From: Patescibacteria group bacterium
GTDB lineage: Bacteria; Patescibacteriota; Patescibacteriia; 2-12-FULL-60-25
DNA: 64,000 nucleotides
NCBI GenBank assembly: GCA_018061025.1
Contig: JAGOUY010000007.1
Coordinates: forward strand, 1-64,000
Direction: 5' to 3'
Shown: one piece after another, positions 32,161 to 40,813 of the stretch
Layout: the number at the start of each line of letters is the position of its first letter
Position numbering within the stretch: position 1 is the stretch's first letter
The notes under the pieces: model-generated
Database searches by the model: none
What the model saw: only the letters and a program-made list of their open reading frames with translations
Told to the model about the DNA's origin: nothing
Program-made: the position numbers and the translations under genes

Positions 32161-33150
32161 TTACGCTTTTCGTTTCATAACCTGTTTTACGGCCTTGATC
32201 ACGTCCTTGGCTGTCATGCCGTATTTTTCTAGAAGCTCTGCTGGTTCGCCGGATTCTCCAAAGGTATTTGGCATACCGATGGATTCTACGGGGCAAGGAA
32301 AAGAACGGCTCAGAGTTTCTGAGACGACGCCGAATAATCCGCCCGTTACTTGATGTTCCTCGACGGTCACGCAGCAGCCGGTTTTTTTGAGGCTTTCTAG
32401 TAGGGTTTTCTCATCAAATGGTTTAATGGTGCTGGCATTTATTACCTCTGCGTGTATTCCTTGCTCATACAAGGTCGCAGCAGCTAATAATGCCTCATAG
32501 ACAAGCGGCCCGCAGGCAATGATAGTTACATCTTCTCCTGCGGTCATGACGGTTGAGACGCCGATCTTAAAAGGGGTATTGGAAGTGGTGATGACAGGGG
32601 TTTTTTCTCGCGTTAGGCGGATATAGACGGGGCCTGTATATTCGGCAGCGGCTAGGGTTATTTTTCGTGCTTCTTCGTAATCACAGGGGACGAGGATCGT
32701 AAGATTTGGCAGAGGGCGTAGCATGGCTACATCCTCTAGAGCTTGATGTGTGGCTCCGTCTGGTCCGACAGAGATGCCGGCATGCGCTCCGATGATTTTT
32801 ACGTTCGCATCTGTGTAACAAACGGAGACGCGAATTTGATCCCAGGCGCGTCCTGGTACGAACGTCGCATATGAGCTTGCGAATGGAATCTTTCCACTGA
32901 GGGCGAGTCCGGCGGCCATCCCAATCATGTTTTGTTCGGCGATCCCGCATTCAATGAACCGATCGGGAAAGTGCTTTTGAAAGTTGAGAACCCGCGTGGA
33001 TTCAGCTAGGTCAGCGGTTAAAACGACGACCTGTGTATTTTGCTTGCCCGCTTCTATAACGCCATCGCCGTAGCCATTACGGGTGGGGATACGTTCTACG
33101 TCTTTTGCGAAAAGATGAGGATTTAGGTGGGCAGTTGATTGGAGGTTCAT
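32161..33150 (-). CDS. Transketolase, C-terminal subunit (split)
   Basis: A 329-aa protein equal to the pyrimidine-binding plus C-terminal domains of transketolase. AEQNMIGMAAGLALSGKIPF contains the conserved Glu that activates thiamine diphosphate; SVGPDGATHQALEDVAMLRPLPN and the CCVTVEEHQVTGG C-domain follow. It pairs with the N-terminal subunit upstream (33147), with a 4-bp ATGA overlap, as in archaea and many anaerobes. A DXS-like function is unlikely given the partner. Confidence 0.95.
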   Translation of the reverse strand: MNLQSTAHLNPHLFAKDVERIPTRNGYGDGVIEAGKQNTQVVVLTADLAESTRVLNFQKHFPDRFIECGIAEQNMIGMAAGLALSGKIPFASSYATFVPGRAWDQIRVSVCYTDANVKIIGAHAGISVGPDGATHQALEDVAMLRPLPNLTILVPCDYEEARKITLAAAEYTGPVYIRLTREKTPVITTSNTPFKIGVSTVMTAGEDVTIIACGPLVYEALLAAATLYEQGIHAEVINASTIKPFDEKTLLESLKKTGCCVTVEEHQVTGGLFGVVSETLSRSFPCPVESIGMPNTFGESGEPAELLEKYGMTAKDVIKAVKQVMKRKA

Positions 33151-33977
33151 AGCTGGTTGTAGATGGTTTGAAGTTCGGCTAACGCGAGCTTGGCTTCTTC
33201 CGCGTTAGGAGGTTTTCCATGCCATTCGTATTTGTTTTCCATGAAGCTTACGCCTTTGCCGGGAATGGTGTGAGCGAGGAGCACGGTTGGACCTTTGATG
33301 TATGCCTGCGCCTTTTTAAAGCGTTCGAGGATATCTTCCATGTTATGTCCGTCCATATCGATCACGTTCCATCCAAAGGCGCGCCACTTATCTGCTAATG
33401 GTTCTAACGGCATAATATCTTCTGTGTCCCCATCGATCTGAATATGGTTGCGGTCTACGATGGCTGTTAGGTTGGATAGACGTTCTTTGCCTGCCATCAT
33501 GATGGCTTCCCAGCATTGACCCTCGTTTAGCTCGCCGTCACCTGTTAGGCAGTATACCTGCCAGCTGGCCTTGTTCATTCTGCCTGCCAGGGCCATGCCG
33601 ACGGCTTGAGATATACCCTGCGCTAATGGACCGCCGCAGGTTTCGATTCCTAAATTAAAATGATTGTTCGAGTGGCCTTGGAACGGAGAGCCAAGTTTTC
33701 TTAGGGTTGTGAGGAACTGTTCGCGTGAACAAAAACCCCGTTGTGCGAGGGTTGCGTACAGAACTGGGCAGATATGTGCATTTGAGAGAACGATACGATC
33801 ACGTTCTGGATCGATGGGGTTTTTAGGGTCTACGTGAGCGATGGCAAAGTAGAGAGCGGTAAAAATATCGGCCATCCCGAGCGGACCGCCGGTATGTCCG
33901 CTTTTAGCGGCAAGCAGCGCTTGGATAATATCCATGCGGATTTCATAGGCCTTTTTTTCAAGATCTTGGGTCGTCAT
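33147..33977 (-). CDS. Transketolase, N-terminal subunit (split)
   Basis: A 276-aa ThDP-binding subunit from ATG 33977; the longer frame to 34097 runs into the neighbouring terminator and is rejected. SGHTGGPLGMADI and the GDGELNEGQCWEA...DRNHIQIDG stretch are the ThDP-pyrophosphate/Mg motif (GDG...N). With the C-terminal subunit it exchanges two-carbon ketol units in the non-oxidative pentose phosphate pathway. Transaldolase is not in the window; Rpe and RpiB are (36336-37425). Confidence 0.95.
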   Translation of the reverse strand: MTTQDLEKKAYEIRMDIIQALLAAKSGHTGGPLGMADIFTALYFAIAHVDPKNPIDPERDRIVLSNAHICPVLYATLAQRGFCSREQFLTTLRKLGSPFQGHSNNHFNLGIETCGGPLAQGISQAVGMALAGRMNKASWQVYCLTGDGELNEGQCWEAIMMAGKERLSNLTAIVDRNHIQIDGDTEDIMPLEPLADKWRAFGWNVIDMDGHNMEDILERFKKAQAYIKGPTVLLAHTIPGKGVSFMENKYEWHGKPPNAEEAKLALAELQTIYNQL

Positions 33978-34010
33978 AGATGTTTGCCTTATGATAGCGT
34001 GTTTTCCATA

Positions 34011-34036
34011 CAAAACACAGGCCGTGAAGCCTGTGT
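34011..34036 (-). terminator. Terminator of the 34049 gene
   Basis: ACACAGGC / GCCTGTGT hairpin followed on the minus strand by TTTTG. Confidence 0.8.
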
Positions 34037-34048
34037 CTCGGGGTGTGC

Positions 34049-34846
34049 TTAATTGACCACGTTGACAGTTCCTTGCATGACGGAATGGATTCCGCACTGG
34101 TAATCGAACGATCCGACGCTGTTGAAGGTGTAGCTCCAGGTTTCTCCGGGGCGGAGCACGGGTGATTCCCAGTTACGACCCTTGACTGTGTGGTCCATGA
34201 CGTCGGTATTTGTCCAGGTGACTTGGGTGCCTTTTTTGACGGTGAAGGTGGTTGGAACGAAGCCGGTGCGGGTGTTGCCAATCGTAATTGTTACTTTTGT
34301 GCGATCGAATCCTTTGTCTTCCAGGATGCTAGGGGTGAGGGTCATGACGTCGGCAGGGTTGTAATCGCTTGCTGTTTGGATAGGGGTGCCGACGCGATAG
34401 TTACTGAAGTAGGAGTCTGGGACGTCTTCAATTCGGTCGTTCCAGTTTAAGTTGTAGAGTGTACGAGCGAGTTGTTCTGAGGTGACGTGACGCAAGATGC
34501 CGCCGCGGTCTATAACATATGTTTTTGGATCCGTCGTAATTTTTATCATCTTGGCTCCAGGACGATACGTGACGTTGGTGCGACCGAGAGGGATGGAAGA
34601 AAGATGTTCGTCTGGGATCGTGATGACGCCTGAAAAATCTGGGTACCAGGTGAAGTAGGTTTTTTCGTTCGGAAAGACGTAGCGACGGCCATCTTGAGCA
34701 AAGTAATAGACGGCTTGGGTGCTTGCGCCTTTGATAAGGTCGCCGGAATTAAAGTAGGAGGTGAGTTCGGCGGCGTGTGTCGTGAAGGGGCTAAAAAGAC
34801 TGGCGGCGAACGCTACCGTTGTCAGCGAGGAGAGGAGCTTAGTCAT
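34049..34846 (-). CDS. Exported protein: CPR-type surface domain plus cupredoxin domain
   Basis: 265 aa from ATG 34846. Signal peptide at ~1-25 (MTKLLSSLTTVAFAASLF... ending THAAE). Residues ~28-150 form a domain (GDLIKGAS, RRYVFPNEKTYFTWY, NVTYRPGAKM, TDPKTYVIDRGGILRHV) also found in the next gene. Residues ~165-265 are a plastocyanin-like cupredoxin: FTVKKGTQVTWTN, MDHTVKG (His), then FDYQCGIHSVMQG giving Cys, His and Met, a complete type-1 copper site. Probably an extracytoplasmic electron-transfer or copper-binding protein attached through the surface domain. Confidence 0.88.
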   Translation of the reverse strand: MTKLLSSLTTVAFAASLFSPFTTHAAELTSYFNSGDLIKGASTQAVYYFAQDGRRYVFPNEKTYFTWYPDFSGVITIPDEHLSSIPLGRTNVTYRPGAKMIKITTDPKTYVIDRGGILRHVTSEQLARTLYNLNWNDRIEDVPDSYFSNYRVGTPIQTASDYNPADVMTLTPSILEDKGFDRTKVTITIGNTRTGFVPTTFTVKKGTQVTWTNTDVMDHTVKGRNWESPVLRPGETWSYTFNSVGSFDYQCGIHSVMQGTVNVVN

Positions 34847-34897
34847 ATATTTTATCATGCGCTGCTTTGGGTTAGATAGCAAGTGCGTGTAAGGGGA

Positions 34898-36316
34898 TTA
34901 AGGCAATCGCACGGTAATTAGGCTGGAGGTTGCCATCGCGCTTATACCGGTGAGGTCTGTTGCTTGACCGGTTATGCGTAGGGTCTTGGCTTCGGTCCAT
35001 GGCCCGATGCTTATGGTACATGTGGAGAGAGTGCAGGTTTTAAGCACCACCCCGTCTAATAGAATGCTCGTTCCTTGTATTCCGTCATCATCGCTGGCAC
35101 TAACCGTGACGTTCATCCGTTCATTCGTGAAGGGATTGTATTTGTCTGGGGTAACGTCTATAGCAGGTCGATCGTTGGCAACGACTCTAAACGTTTTTGT
35201 TTCTGAGCGGACGGATGATCCATTCCGATTGATGGCAACCATGAAGACGCTGTGAATTGTTCCTAGGGGGCTTGTCTCTCGTTCTAGGTAGCGGCATTCT
35301 TGCGTATCTGTGCAGCTCCGTACCAGGCCGCCATCGAGGTAAATATTTATGTACTGTGCGCTAAATTCGCTATTGGCTTGGGCGATAATTTCACGATTTC
35401 CATTCGGTTTTACATCGGGACGACGCAAGATCAGATCCGTATAGGCATTTCCTCCGCTACTTGCAAGAACCTGCAAGGTGGAAGAGGTCATGCGGTTGTT
35501 GGTGCCGTATACTTCTACGCGTACTTCGTGCGAGGGCTGTGAGTCGTTAATGGGGATGAGGATGTCTGCGGAACAGATGTAATATTCGCACGTTCGTAAT
35601 TCTGTATTGTCCAGAAACAGACGTGTTCGCAATACTTCTGCGACTGGACCTGCTTCTGTGCGTAGGGAGAATGTTTCTCCGTAGCGCGGTGTTGGGATTG
35701 AGGTTTGGAGTGTGACGGAAAGGGGGGAGGGGAGGGTGGGTGTTGTTGTGGTGGTTGGGAGAAGAGGTGCTGGAGGGATGACGGGAGGAAGGGGGGTGGG
35801 CATTGATGTCTGGTTTGTATCGATCGAGACAGCATTGGTGCGTTCTTCGCTGCGATTGAATTCTGTGGCTACAGCGATGGGATTTCCTACCTGGTAGTTC
35901 GCGAAAAAGGCGTCTGCGACGTCATCAACTTGGGTGGTCCAGGTGTCTCCGTAGAGAGCTCGCGCTACGGCTTCCGTTTGAACCCAGCGTAAAATACCGC
36001 CACGTGCGACGGCGTAGACTTTAGGGTCGGTCGTGATTTTTACTAATCGTGTTCCGGGACGATAGGTAACATTTTTTATGAGGGGATAGCTGGCAAGCGT
36101 TTGATCAGACACGGTTTGGACATTGGAAAAATCATCGTACCAACTTTTGAAGACGGCTTCCGTAGGAAAGGCGTAACGCTTCTGATCTTGTCCGACATAA
36201 TAAATAGAGGCATTGCTGCTGGATTTGATCAGCATGCCTGTGCCGACGCCCGCGTGGCTCGCGAGAGGGGAGAGGAGGGCAGCCGTTAACAGAATGAGAA
36301 GATGTTTGGGTTGCAT
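34898..36316 (-). CDS. Exported protein: CPR-type surface domain plus Ig-like domains
   Basis: 472 aa. Signal peptide at ~1-22 (HLLILLTAALLSPLASHAG). Residues ~27-150 repeat the domain of the neighbouring cupredoxin protein (GMLIKSSSNASIYYVGQD, KRYAFPTEAVFKSWYDDF, NVTYRPGTRLVKITTDPKVY, GGILRWVQTEA). A Pro/Thr linker (~170-200) leads to three Ig/cadherin-like beta modules (~205-470) each with a conserved C-x(4,6)-C pair (e.g. RTCEYYICSAD, KTCTLSTCTI), probably disulfides on the outside. The shared domain suggests a common anchoring or receptor module. Function unknown. Confidence 0.82.
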   Translation of the reverse strand: MQPKHLLILLTAALLSPLASHAGVGTGMLIKSSSNASIYYVGQDQKRYAFPTEAVFKSWYDDFSNVQTVSDQTLASYPLIKNVTYRPGTRLVKITTDPKVYAVARGGILRWVQTEAVARALYGDTWTTQVDDVADAFFANYQVGNPIAVATEFNRSEERTNAVSIDTNQTSMPTPLPPVIPPAPLLPTTTTTPTLPSPLSVTLQTSIPTPRYGETFSLRTEAGPVAEVLRTRLFLDNTELRTCEYYICSADILIPINDSQPSHEVRVEVYGTNNRMTSSTLQVLASSGGNAYTDLILRRPDVKPNGNREIIAQANSEFSAQYINIYLDGGLVRSCTDTQECRYLERETSPLGTIHSVFMVAINRNGSSVRSETKTFRVVANDRPAIDVTPDKYNPFTNERMNVTVSASDDDGIQGTSILLDGVVLKTCTLSTCTISIGPWTEAKTLRITGQATDLTGISAMATSSLITVRLP

Positions 36317-36335
36317 ACGTAGAATGATCGATGAA

Positions 36336-36989
36336 TTACACGGATTCTTTGTCTAGTTTAGCACGAATTTCTTGTAGGCGTTCTGGAATGGGTGGGTGGT
36401 TAAAGATAAGGCTAGATGCGCAAATGGATTCTGCCCCTGCTTTTATAATACCGGGGAGCGTTTCTTCTGTTACGCCTCCATCAAAAGAGATGGTGGGATG
36501 AGGGGTTTGTTTCTGGAGTTGACGCACGTGTTCTAGGCTTGTAGGGATGAGGGGTTGTCCGCTCCAGCCTGGTTCAACGCCTAAAATAAGGACTCGATCT
36601 ATATCTGCAAGATAGGGAGTGAGTTTTTCTAATGGCGTGCTGGGAGCAATGGCTAAGCCAACTTCACGGCCTGTGTTGCGTACGGCTTGGATGAGGGAGG
36701 TATGATCTATCTTGGCTTCTATATGCCAAATCGCTCTTCGGAAGCTTGTAACCGTGTTCCAGGTGCTGATGATGTGGGCGGGATCCTCCACCATTAAATG
36801 CAGCTCTAATGAGGTATTGATGTGCCAAGTGCTGATAACATGAGCATCTGCCCAGCTCGTATTTGCGTAGAGAGTTCCGTCGAGAATATCGACCTGTACC
36901 CAGGGCACTTCTGATTCGACCATCTTTAACCGATCATGGAAAGAGGTCTCATCCTGACACAGGAGAGCGGGAATGAGTTCAGGAGCCAT
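36336..36989 (-). CDS. rpe: Ribulose-phosphate 3-epimerase
   Basis: A 217-aa TIM-barrel epimerase. VQVDILDGTLYAN (metal Asp), LELHLMVEDP, VLILGVEPGWSGQPLIPTSLEHV and TISFDGGVTEET are the conserved strands. The usual VDGG/HxD metal residues are recognisable although MxxDGxF is altered (VDILDGTL), so it is a divergent member. Interconverts ribulose-5-P and xylulose-5-P. It overlaps rpiB by 11 bp on the same strand. Confidence 0.9.
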   Translation of the reverse strand: MAPELIPALLCQDETSFHDRLKMVESEVPWVQVDILDGTLYANTSWADAHVISTWHINTSLELHLMVEDPAHIISTWNTVTSFRRAIWHIEAKIDHTSLIQAVRNTGREVGLAIAPSTPLEKLTPYLADIDRVLILGVEPGWSGQPLIPTSLEHVRQLQKQTPHPTISFDGGVTEETLPGIIKAGAESICASSLIFNHPPIPERLQEIRAKLDKESV

Positions 36990-37425
36990 AGGTGTCGAGT
37001 TGGGCGAGGCGACGGAGGCGTCGTTCGGCGGTGTCTGGTTTTGCTTCTATCCAGGCGGAGATAAGGGCTTCCGCGTTTTCCTTGGATGTTTCATCTGCTC
37101 CCAAGCAAAGAACATTGATGTGGTTGTGCTCTTTCGCTTCGTGTATTTCTTCTGGTGTATGGGCGGTCGCCGCGCGGATGCCTTTAAAGCGATTGGCGGC
37201 AATGGCAACTCCAATGCCGGAGCCGCACAGGATGAGTCCCTGAGCCCCTTCTTGGACAACGTGTTGCGCCACGGCTTGGCTTGCAAGCGGAAAGTCAATG
37301 GAGCCATCGGCATTTTTAGTGGGGGTCACATCTACGACCTCAAATGACTGTTCGTTTAAGAAGGGGAGAAGGGCGTCTTTTAAGCCTATTCCCCGGTGAT
37401 CGCTGGCGATATACATCTTCTTCAT
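36979..37425 (-). CDS. rpiB: Ribose-5-phosphate isomerase B
   Basis: 148 aa from ATG 37425. MYIASDHRGIGLKDALLPFL, DFPLASQAV, GLILCGSGIGVAIAANRFKGIRAA (catalytic Cys/Ser loop) and HNHINVLCLGAD are diagnostic of the LacAB/RpiB family. Interconverts ribose-5-P and ribulose-5-P. Forms an overlapping pair with rpe; with split transketolase nearby, three non-oxidative pentose phosphate steps are encoded within 5 kb. Confidence 0.95.
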   Translation of the reverse strand: MKKMYIASDHRGIGLKDALLPFLNEQSFEVVDVTPTKNADGSIDFPLASQAVAQHVVQEGAQGLILCGSGIGVAIAANRFKGIRAATAHTPEEIHEAKEHNHINVLCLGADETSKENAEALISAWIEAKPDTAERRLRRLAQLDTYGS

Positions 37426-37499
37426 ATGGCGAAAGGATACCATATGAGCCTGTTTTTCGCTTGACCAAACGCTTATTTCGTCGCATTCTAAGCAAGTCT

Positions 37500-40442
37500 A
37501 TGTCAACGCCTTCTTCGAGTGGCCAACCATCGTTATTTGCGGGGATTGAGCAAGAAATGCTGGCTTTTTGGGAAAAAGAGCGAGTTTTTGAACGTTCCTT
37601 AGAAGAGCGCCCAGAAAGTAAAGGCTATGTTTTTTATGACGGTCCTCCCTTTGCGACGGGGTTGCCCCATTATGGGCATTTGATGCAGTCTGCGATTAAG
37701 GATGCAGTTCCACGCTATTGGACGATGAAAGGGTACCGCGTGCCGCGTCGTTGGGGTTGGGATTGTCATGGCCTTCCAATTGAAAATTTAATCGAAAAAG
37801 ATTTGAAGCTGCGTTCTAAGCGCGATATTGAAGCGCTTGGGATTGAGGCGTTTACGAACGCCTGTCGTCAATCGGTGTTTACCTACGAGAAAGAGTGGGA
37901 GCGCTACGTTGAGCGCATTGGCCGTTGGGTTGATTTCAAGCACTCCTACAAAACGATGGATAACAGCTATATCGAATCGGTGTGGTGGGTGTTTTCGGAA
38001 TTGTATAAAAAGGAATACGTGTATAAGAACGTTCGTGTCTCGTTGTATTGTCCACGTTGTGCAACCCCTTTATCGAATTTTGAAGTGGCGATGGGGAATT
38101 CGTATGTTGAGCATGAAGATCCGGCGGTATTCATTAAATTTCCTACAGTAGAAGATCCGAAGACGTTTTTTTTGGCTTGGACCACGACTCCTTGGAGTTT
38201 GCCGGGTAATACTGGTTTGACCGTGAGCGCGGACTTAGAGTATGTAGCGGCCAAGATTTCTTCTACGGCGGAGACGTTGATTTTTGCCAAGGCTCGTCAA
38301 GCAGAGGTTCTAAAATCGCTTGATAATGGAGAAGCGTCAGCTTTTACGATTGTCTCTACTTGGAAGGGAAGCGAGCTTGTTGGTCGTCGATACCAGCCGC
38401 TGTATCCTTCTATCTCTGTTGAGGGTGATGCGTTTCGCGTCGTCGCGGGTTTGCACGTATCGGCGGAAGATGGCACGGGGATTGTGCATACAGCTCCCGC
38501 CTTTGGTGAGGAAGATTTACAGATGTCGCGTGAACATGGCTTACCGGTTCTTGATACCTTGGATGAAGAAGGAAAGATGCGAGAAATGGTGTCATTCGTG
38601 GCAGGGATGGGGCGTCATGAGGCGAATCAGCCAATTCTAGAAGAGCTAACTACTCGTGGACTTGTTTATCGTGCTGAAACGATTACACATAGTGTACCGG
38701 TGTGTTATCGCTGTAATACATTATTAGTCTATAAAGCTCAGCCAGCATGGTTTATTGATATTACCAAGCTCAAGCCGACGATGCTTAAGACTGCAAAAAA
38801 GATTGGTTGGCATCCTGAGCATCTAAAAGAAGGACGTTTTGGGAAAGGATTAGAATCGGCGCCCGATTGGAATATTTCCCGCAGCCGTTATTGGGGTTCT
38901 CCTATCCCTGTTTGGGAATGTGATCAATGCGAAGAACGTACGATTATTAGTTCAGTGGCAGAGCTTGCGAAGCGCGTGAATAATCCTGAACTTGTCAAAG
39001 GGCTGGATTTGCATCGGCCCTTCATCGACAATATTAAAATAACGTGTCCTTGTGGCGGTCAGCAGACGCGTGTGCCAGAGGTCTTTGATTGCTGGTTGGA
39101 ATCGGGGAGTATGCCGTTTGCTTCTCTTCACTACCCATTTGAGAATAAGAAATGGTTTGAAGAGAATTTTCCAGCCGACTTCATCGCGGAAGCGCAAGAC
39201 CAAACACGTGGCTGGTTCTATACCTTACACGTATTAGCCTCTGCTTTGTTTGAGAAACCAGCTTTTAAGAATGTGGTCGTAACAGGTCTTATTTTGGCGG
39301 AAGATGGTCGTAAGATGTCTAAGAGTCTTAAGAATTATCCCGATCCTTGGAAGGTGTTTGAGACCTATGGAGCGGATGCATTACGGTATTATCTATTTAG
39401 TTCGCCTGTCTTGGAGGCAGATTCTTTGAATTTTTCTGAGCGTGATTTACAAAGTATTGTGCGTGGGTTTTTGAACTTAATTTGGAATGTTAAGGTATTC
39501 TATGAGACCTACGCTCCAAGTCGGTTAGTTCGTTCTAAGCCGCGCAGTGCCCACGTGCTGGATCGTTGGATCTTCTCTCGACTCGCGGAATTAACACAGG
39601 AGGTGACGAAGCAGATGGATGATTATCAAATCATGCGTGCCACGCGTCCATTGCGTTCGTTTGTAGATGATTTATCTACATGGTGGTTACGAAGATCGCG
39701 TGAGCGTATTAAGTCGGATAATGAGTTTGAGCGGATGGATGCCCTTAAGACCTTGGGAGAGGTGTTAGAGGAGTTGTCTAAGCTCATGGCACCGTTTACT
39801 CCATTCTTGGCAGATAAAGTTTACCAGGATGTTGGTGGGAAGAAGACGTCGGTGCATCTTGAATCTTGGGCAAAGGCAGAGGAGAATCTTATCAACGAAC
39901 GTTTGTCCGCTGACATGACTTGGCTACGCGGCGTTGCTTCTCGTGCTCATGAATTACGCGCTGAAGCGAAGTTGGCGGTGCGTCAAACGTTAGCTTCTCT
40001 AGTTGTGACCGTAAAAGAAGACGAAGAGGCGCAGCGTCTTACTCGTCAGGGGGATTTGTTGGGATTGTTACGAGATGAGGTGAATGTGGAGGAAGTGCGG
40101 GTCGTTAGCGGGGCTTTGGAAGAAGGTCAGGTGTATCGAGCGGATTTGGATACGGTTATTACGCCAGCCCTGCGTCAAAAAGGGTACCGTCGGGAATTCT
40201 TGCGTCATGTCATGAATGCACGTAAAGAGGCGGATCTAAAACCCGTTGATCGTGTCTCTGTTCACGTTGCGTTGCCTGCCGGCGAGCTTCGATCTGTGCT
40301 GGAGACGGATACTGTCTTGTTGGCACGTGATGCGAGAGCGGTTGAAGTTGTGTTTGTGGATGCGTTGCCAGAGACGAGTCTTACAACGCAGCAAGTTACC
40401 ATTGATGAGCAGGTATTTTCTCTCGCGTTAATTCGTCAGTAG
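37500..40442 (+). CDS. ileS: Isoleucyl-tRNA synthetase (eukaryote/archaea-like type)
   Basis: 980 aa from ATG 37500; the longer frame runs back into rpiB antisense and is rejected. Class I synthetase: GLPHYGHLM (HIGH), KMSKS at RKMSKSLKNY, CP1 editing domain with WTTTPWSLPGN and DGTGIVHTAPAFGEEDL. Zinc-type Cys pairs at CPRC and CYRCN. W-DCHGLPIE in place of the bacterial form and the absence of the E. coli C-terminal zinc finger point to the type-2 (eukaryote/archaeal-like) IleRS, often mupirocin-insensitive. A TTGACC-N17-CATTCT promoter starts at 37462. Confidence 0.96.
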   Translation: MSTPSSSGQPSLFAGIEQEMLAFWEKERVFERSLEERPESKGYVFYDGPPFATGLPHYGHLMQSAIKDAVPRYWTMKGYRVPRRWGWDCHGLPIENLIEKDLKLRSKRDIEALGIEAFTNACRQSVFTYEKEWERYVERIGRWVDFKHSYKTMDNSYIESVWWVFSELYKKEYVYKNVRVSLYCPRCATPLSNFEVAMGNSYVEHEDPAVFIKFPTVEDPKTFFLAWTTTPWSLPGNTGLTVSADLEYVAAKISSTAETLIFAKARQAEVLKSLDNGEASAFTIVSTWKGSELVGRRYQPLYPSISVEGDAFRVVAGLHVSAEDGTGIVHTAPAFGEEDLQMSREHGLPVLDTLDEEGKMREMVSFVAGMGRHEANQPILEELTTRGLVYRAETITHSVPVCYRCNTLLVYKAQPAWFIDITKLKPTMLKTAKKIGWHPEHLKEGRFGKGLESAPDWNISRSRYWGSPIPVWECDQCEERTIISSVAELAKRVNNPELVKGLDLHRPFIDNIKITCPCGGQQTRVPEVFDCWLESGSMPFASLHYPFENKKWFEENFPADFIAEAQDQTRGWFYTLHVLASALFEKPAFKNVVVTGLILAEDGRKMSKSLKNYPDPWKVFETYGADALRYYLFSSPVLEADSLNFSERDLQSIVRGFLNLIWNVKVFYETYAPSRLVRSKPRSAHVLDRWIFSRLAELTQEVTKQMDDYQIMRATRPLRSFVDDLSTWWLRRSRERIKSDNEFERMDALKTLGEVLEELSKLMAPFTPFLADKVYQDVGGKKTSVHLESWAKAEENLINERLSADMTWLRGVASRAHELRAEAKLAVRQTLASLVVTVKEDEEAQRLTRQGDLLGLLRDEVNVEEVRVVSGALEEGQVYRADLDTVITPALRQKGYRREFLRHVMNARKEADLKPVDRVSVHVALPAGELRSVLETDTVLLARDARAVEVVFVDALPETSLTTQQVTIDEQVFSLALIRQ

Positions 40443-40518
40443 TCGTGAAGGGAGGCCGTTTATGATATCCTATGCATAGACGGCTTTTCTGTTATCCTAT
40501 CTTTGTTACCACTGGATT

Positions 40519-40800
40519 ATGTCTTCCATCCTCATGCTCTTGATCGCCTTCTTTATTTTGTTATTGGCGATTGCGATGAAGGTCGTGGCAAAGACGAGTG
40601 ATTCTCGTTTAGTTTTCAAGCTTTGTTTACTGGGTTTTTTGGTTGTGTATGTATTGGGAGCGATGGCGATTTCGTATTTAAATCCCGCCTTGCCAAAAGC
40701 CAACGTCAATTCTTTTTCTAGCCTATTTTCCCCCACACAACCTGTAAATTCAGATACGGTTCCGGTGACTCCTTCTCAAGATGTTATCATCCGTCAATAA
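40519..40800 (+). CDS. Small two-TM membrane protein, unknown
   Basis: A 93-aa protein with TM helices at about residues 3-22 (ILMLLIAFFILLLAIAMKVV) and 33-54 (FKLCLLGFLVVYVLGAMAI), then a hydrophilic Ser/Pro/Val tail of ~38 aa, probably outside or in the cytoplasm depending on orientation. No family recognised. Monocistronic, 76 nt after ileS, with no Shine-Dalgarno. Confidence 0.6.
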   Translation: MSSILMLLIAFFILLLAIAMKVVAKTSDSRLVFKLCLLGFLVVYVLGAMAISYLNPALPKANVNSFSSLFSPTQPVNSDTVPVTPSQDVIIRQ

Positions 40801-40813
40801 AGGGTGCTTATTT

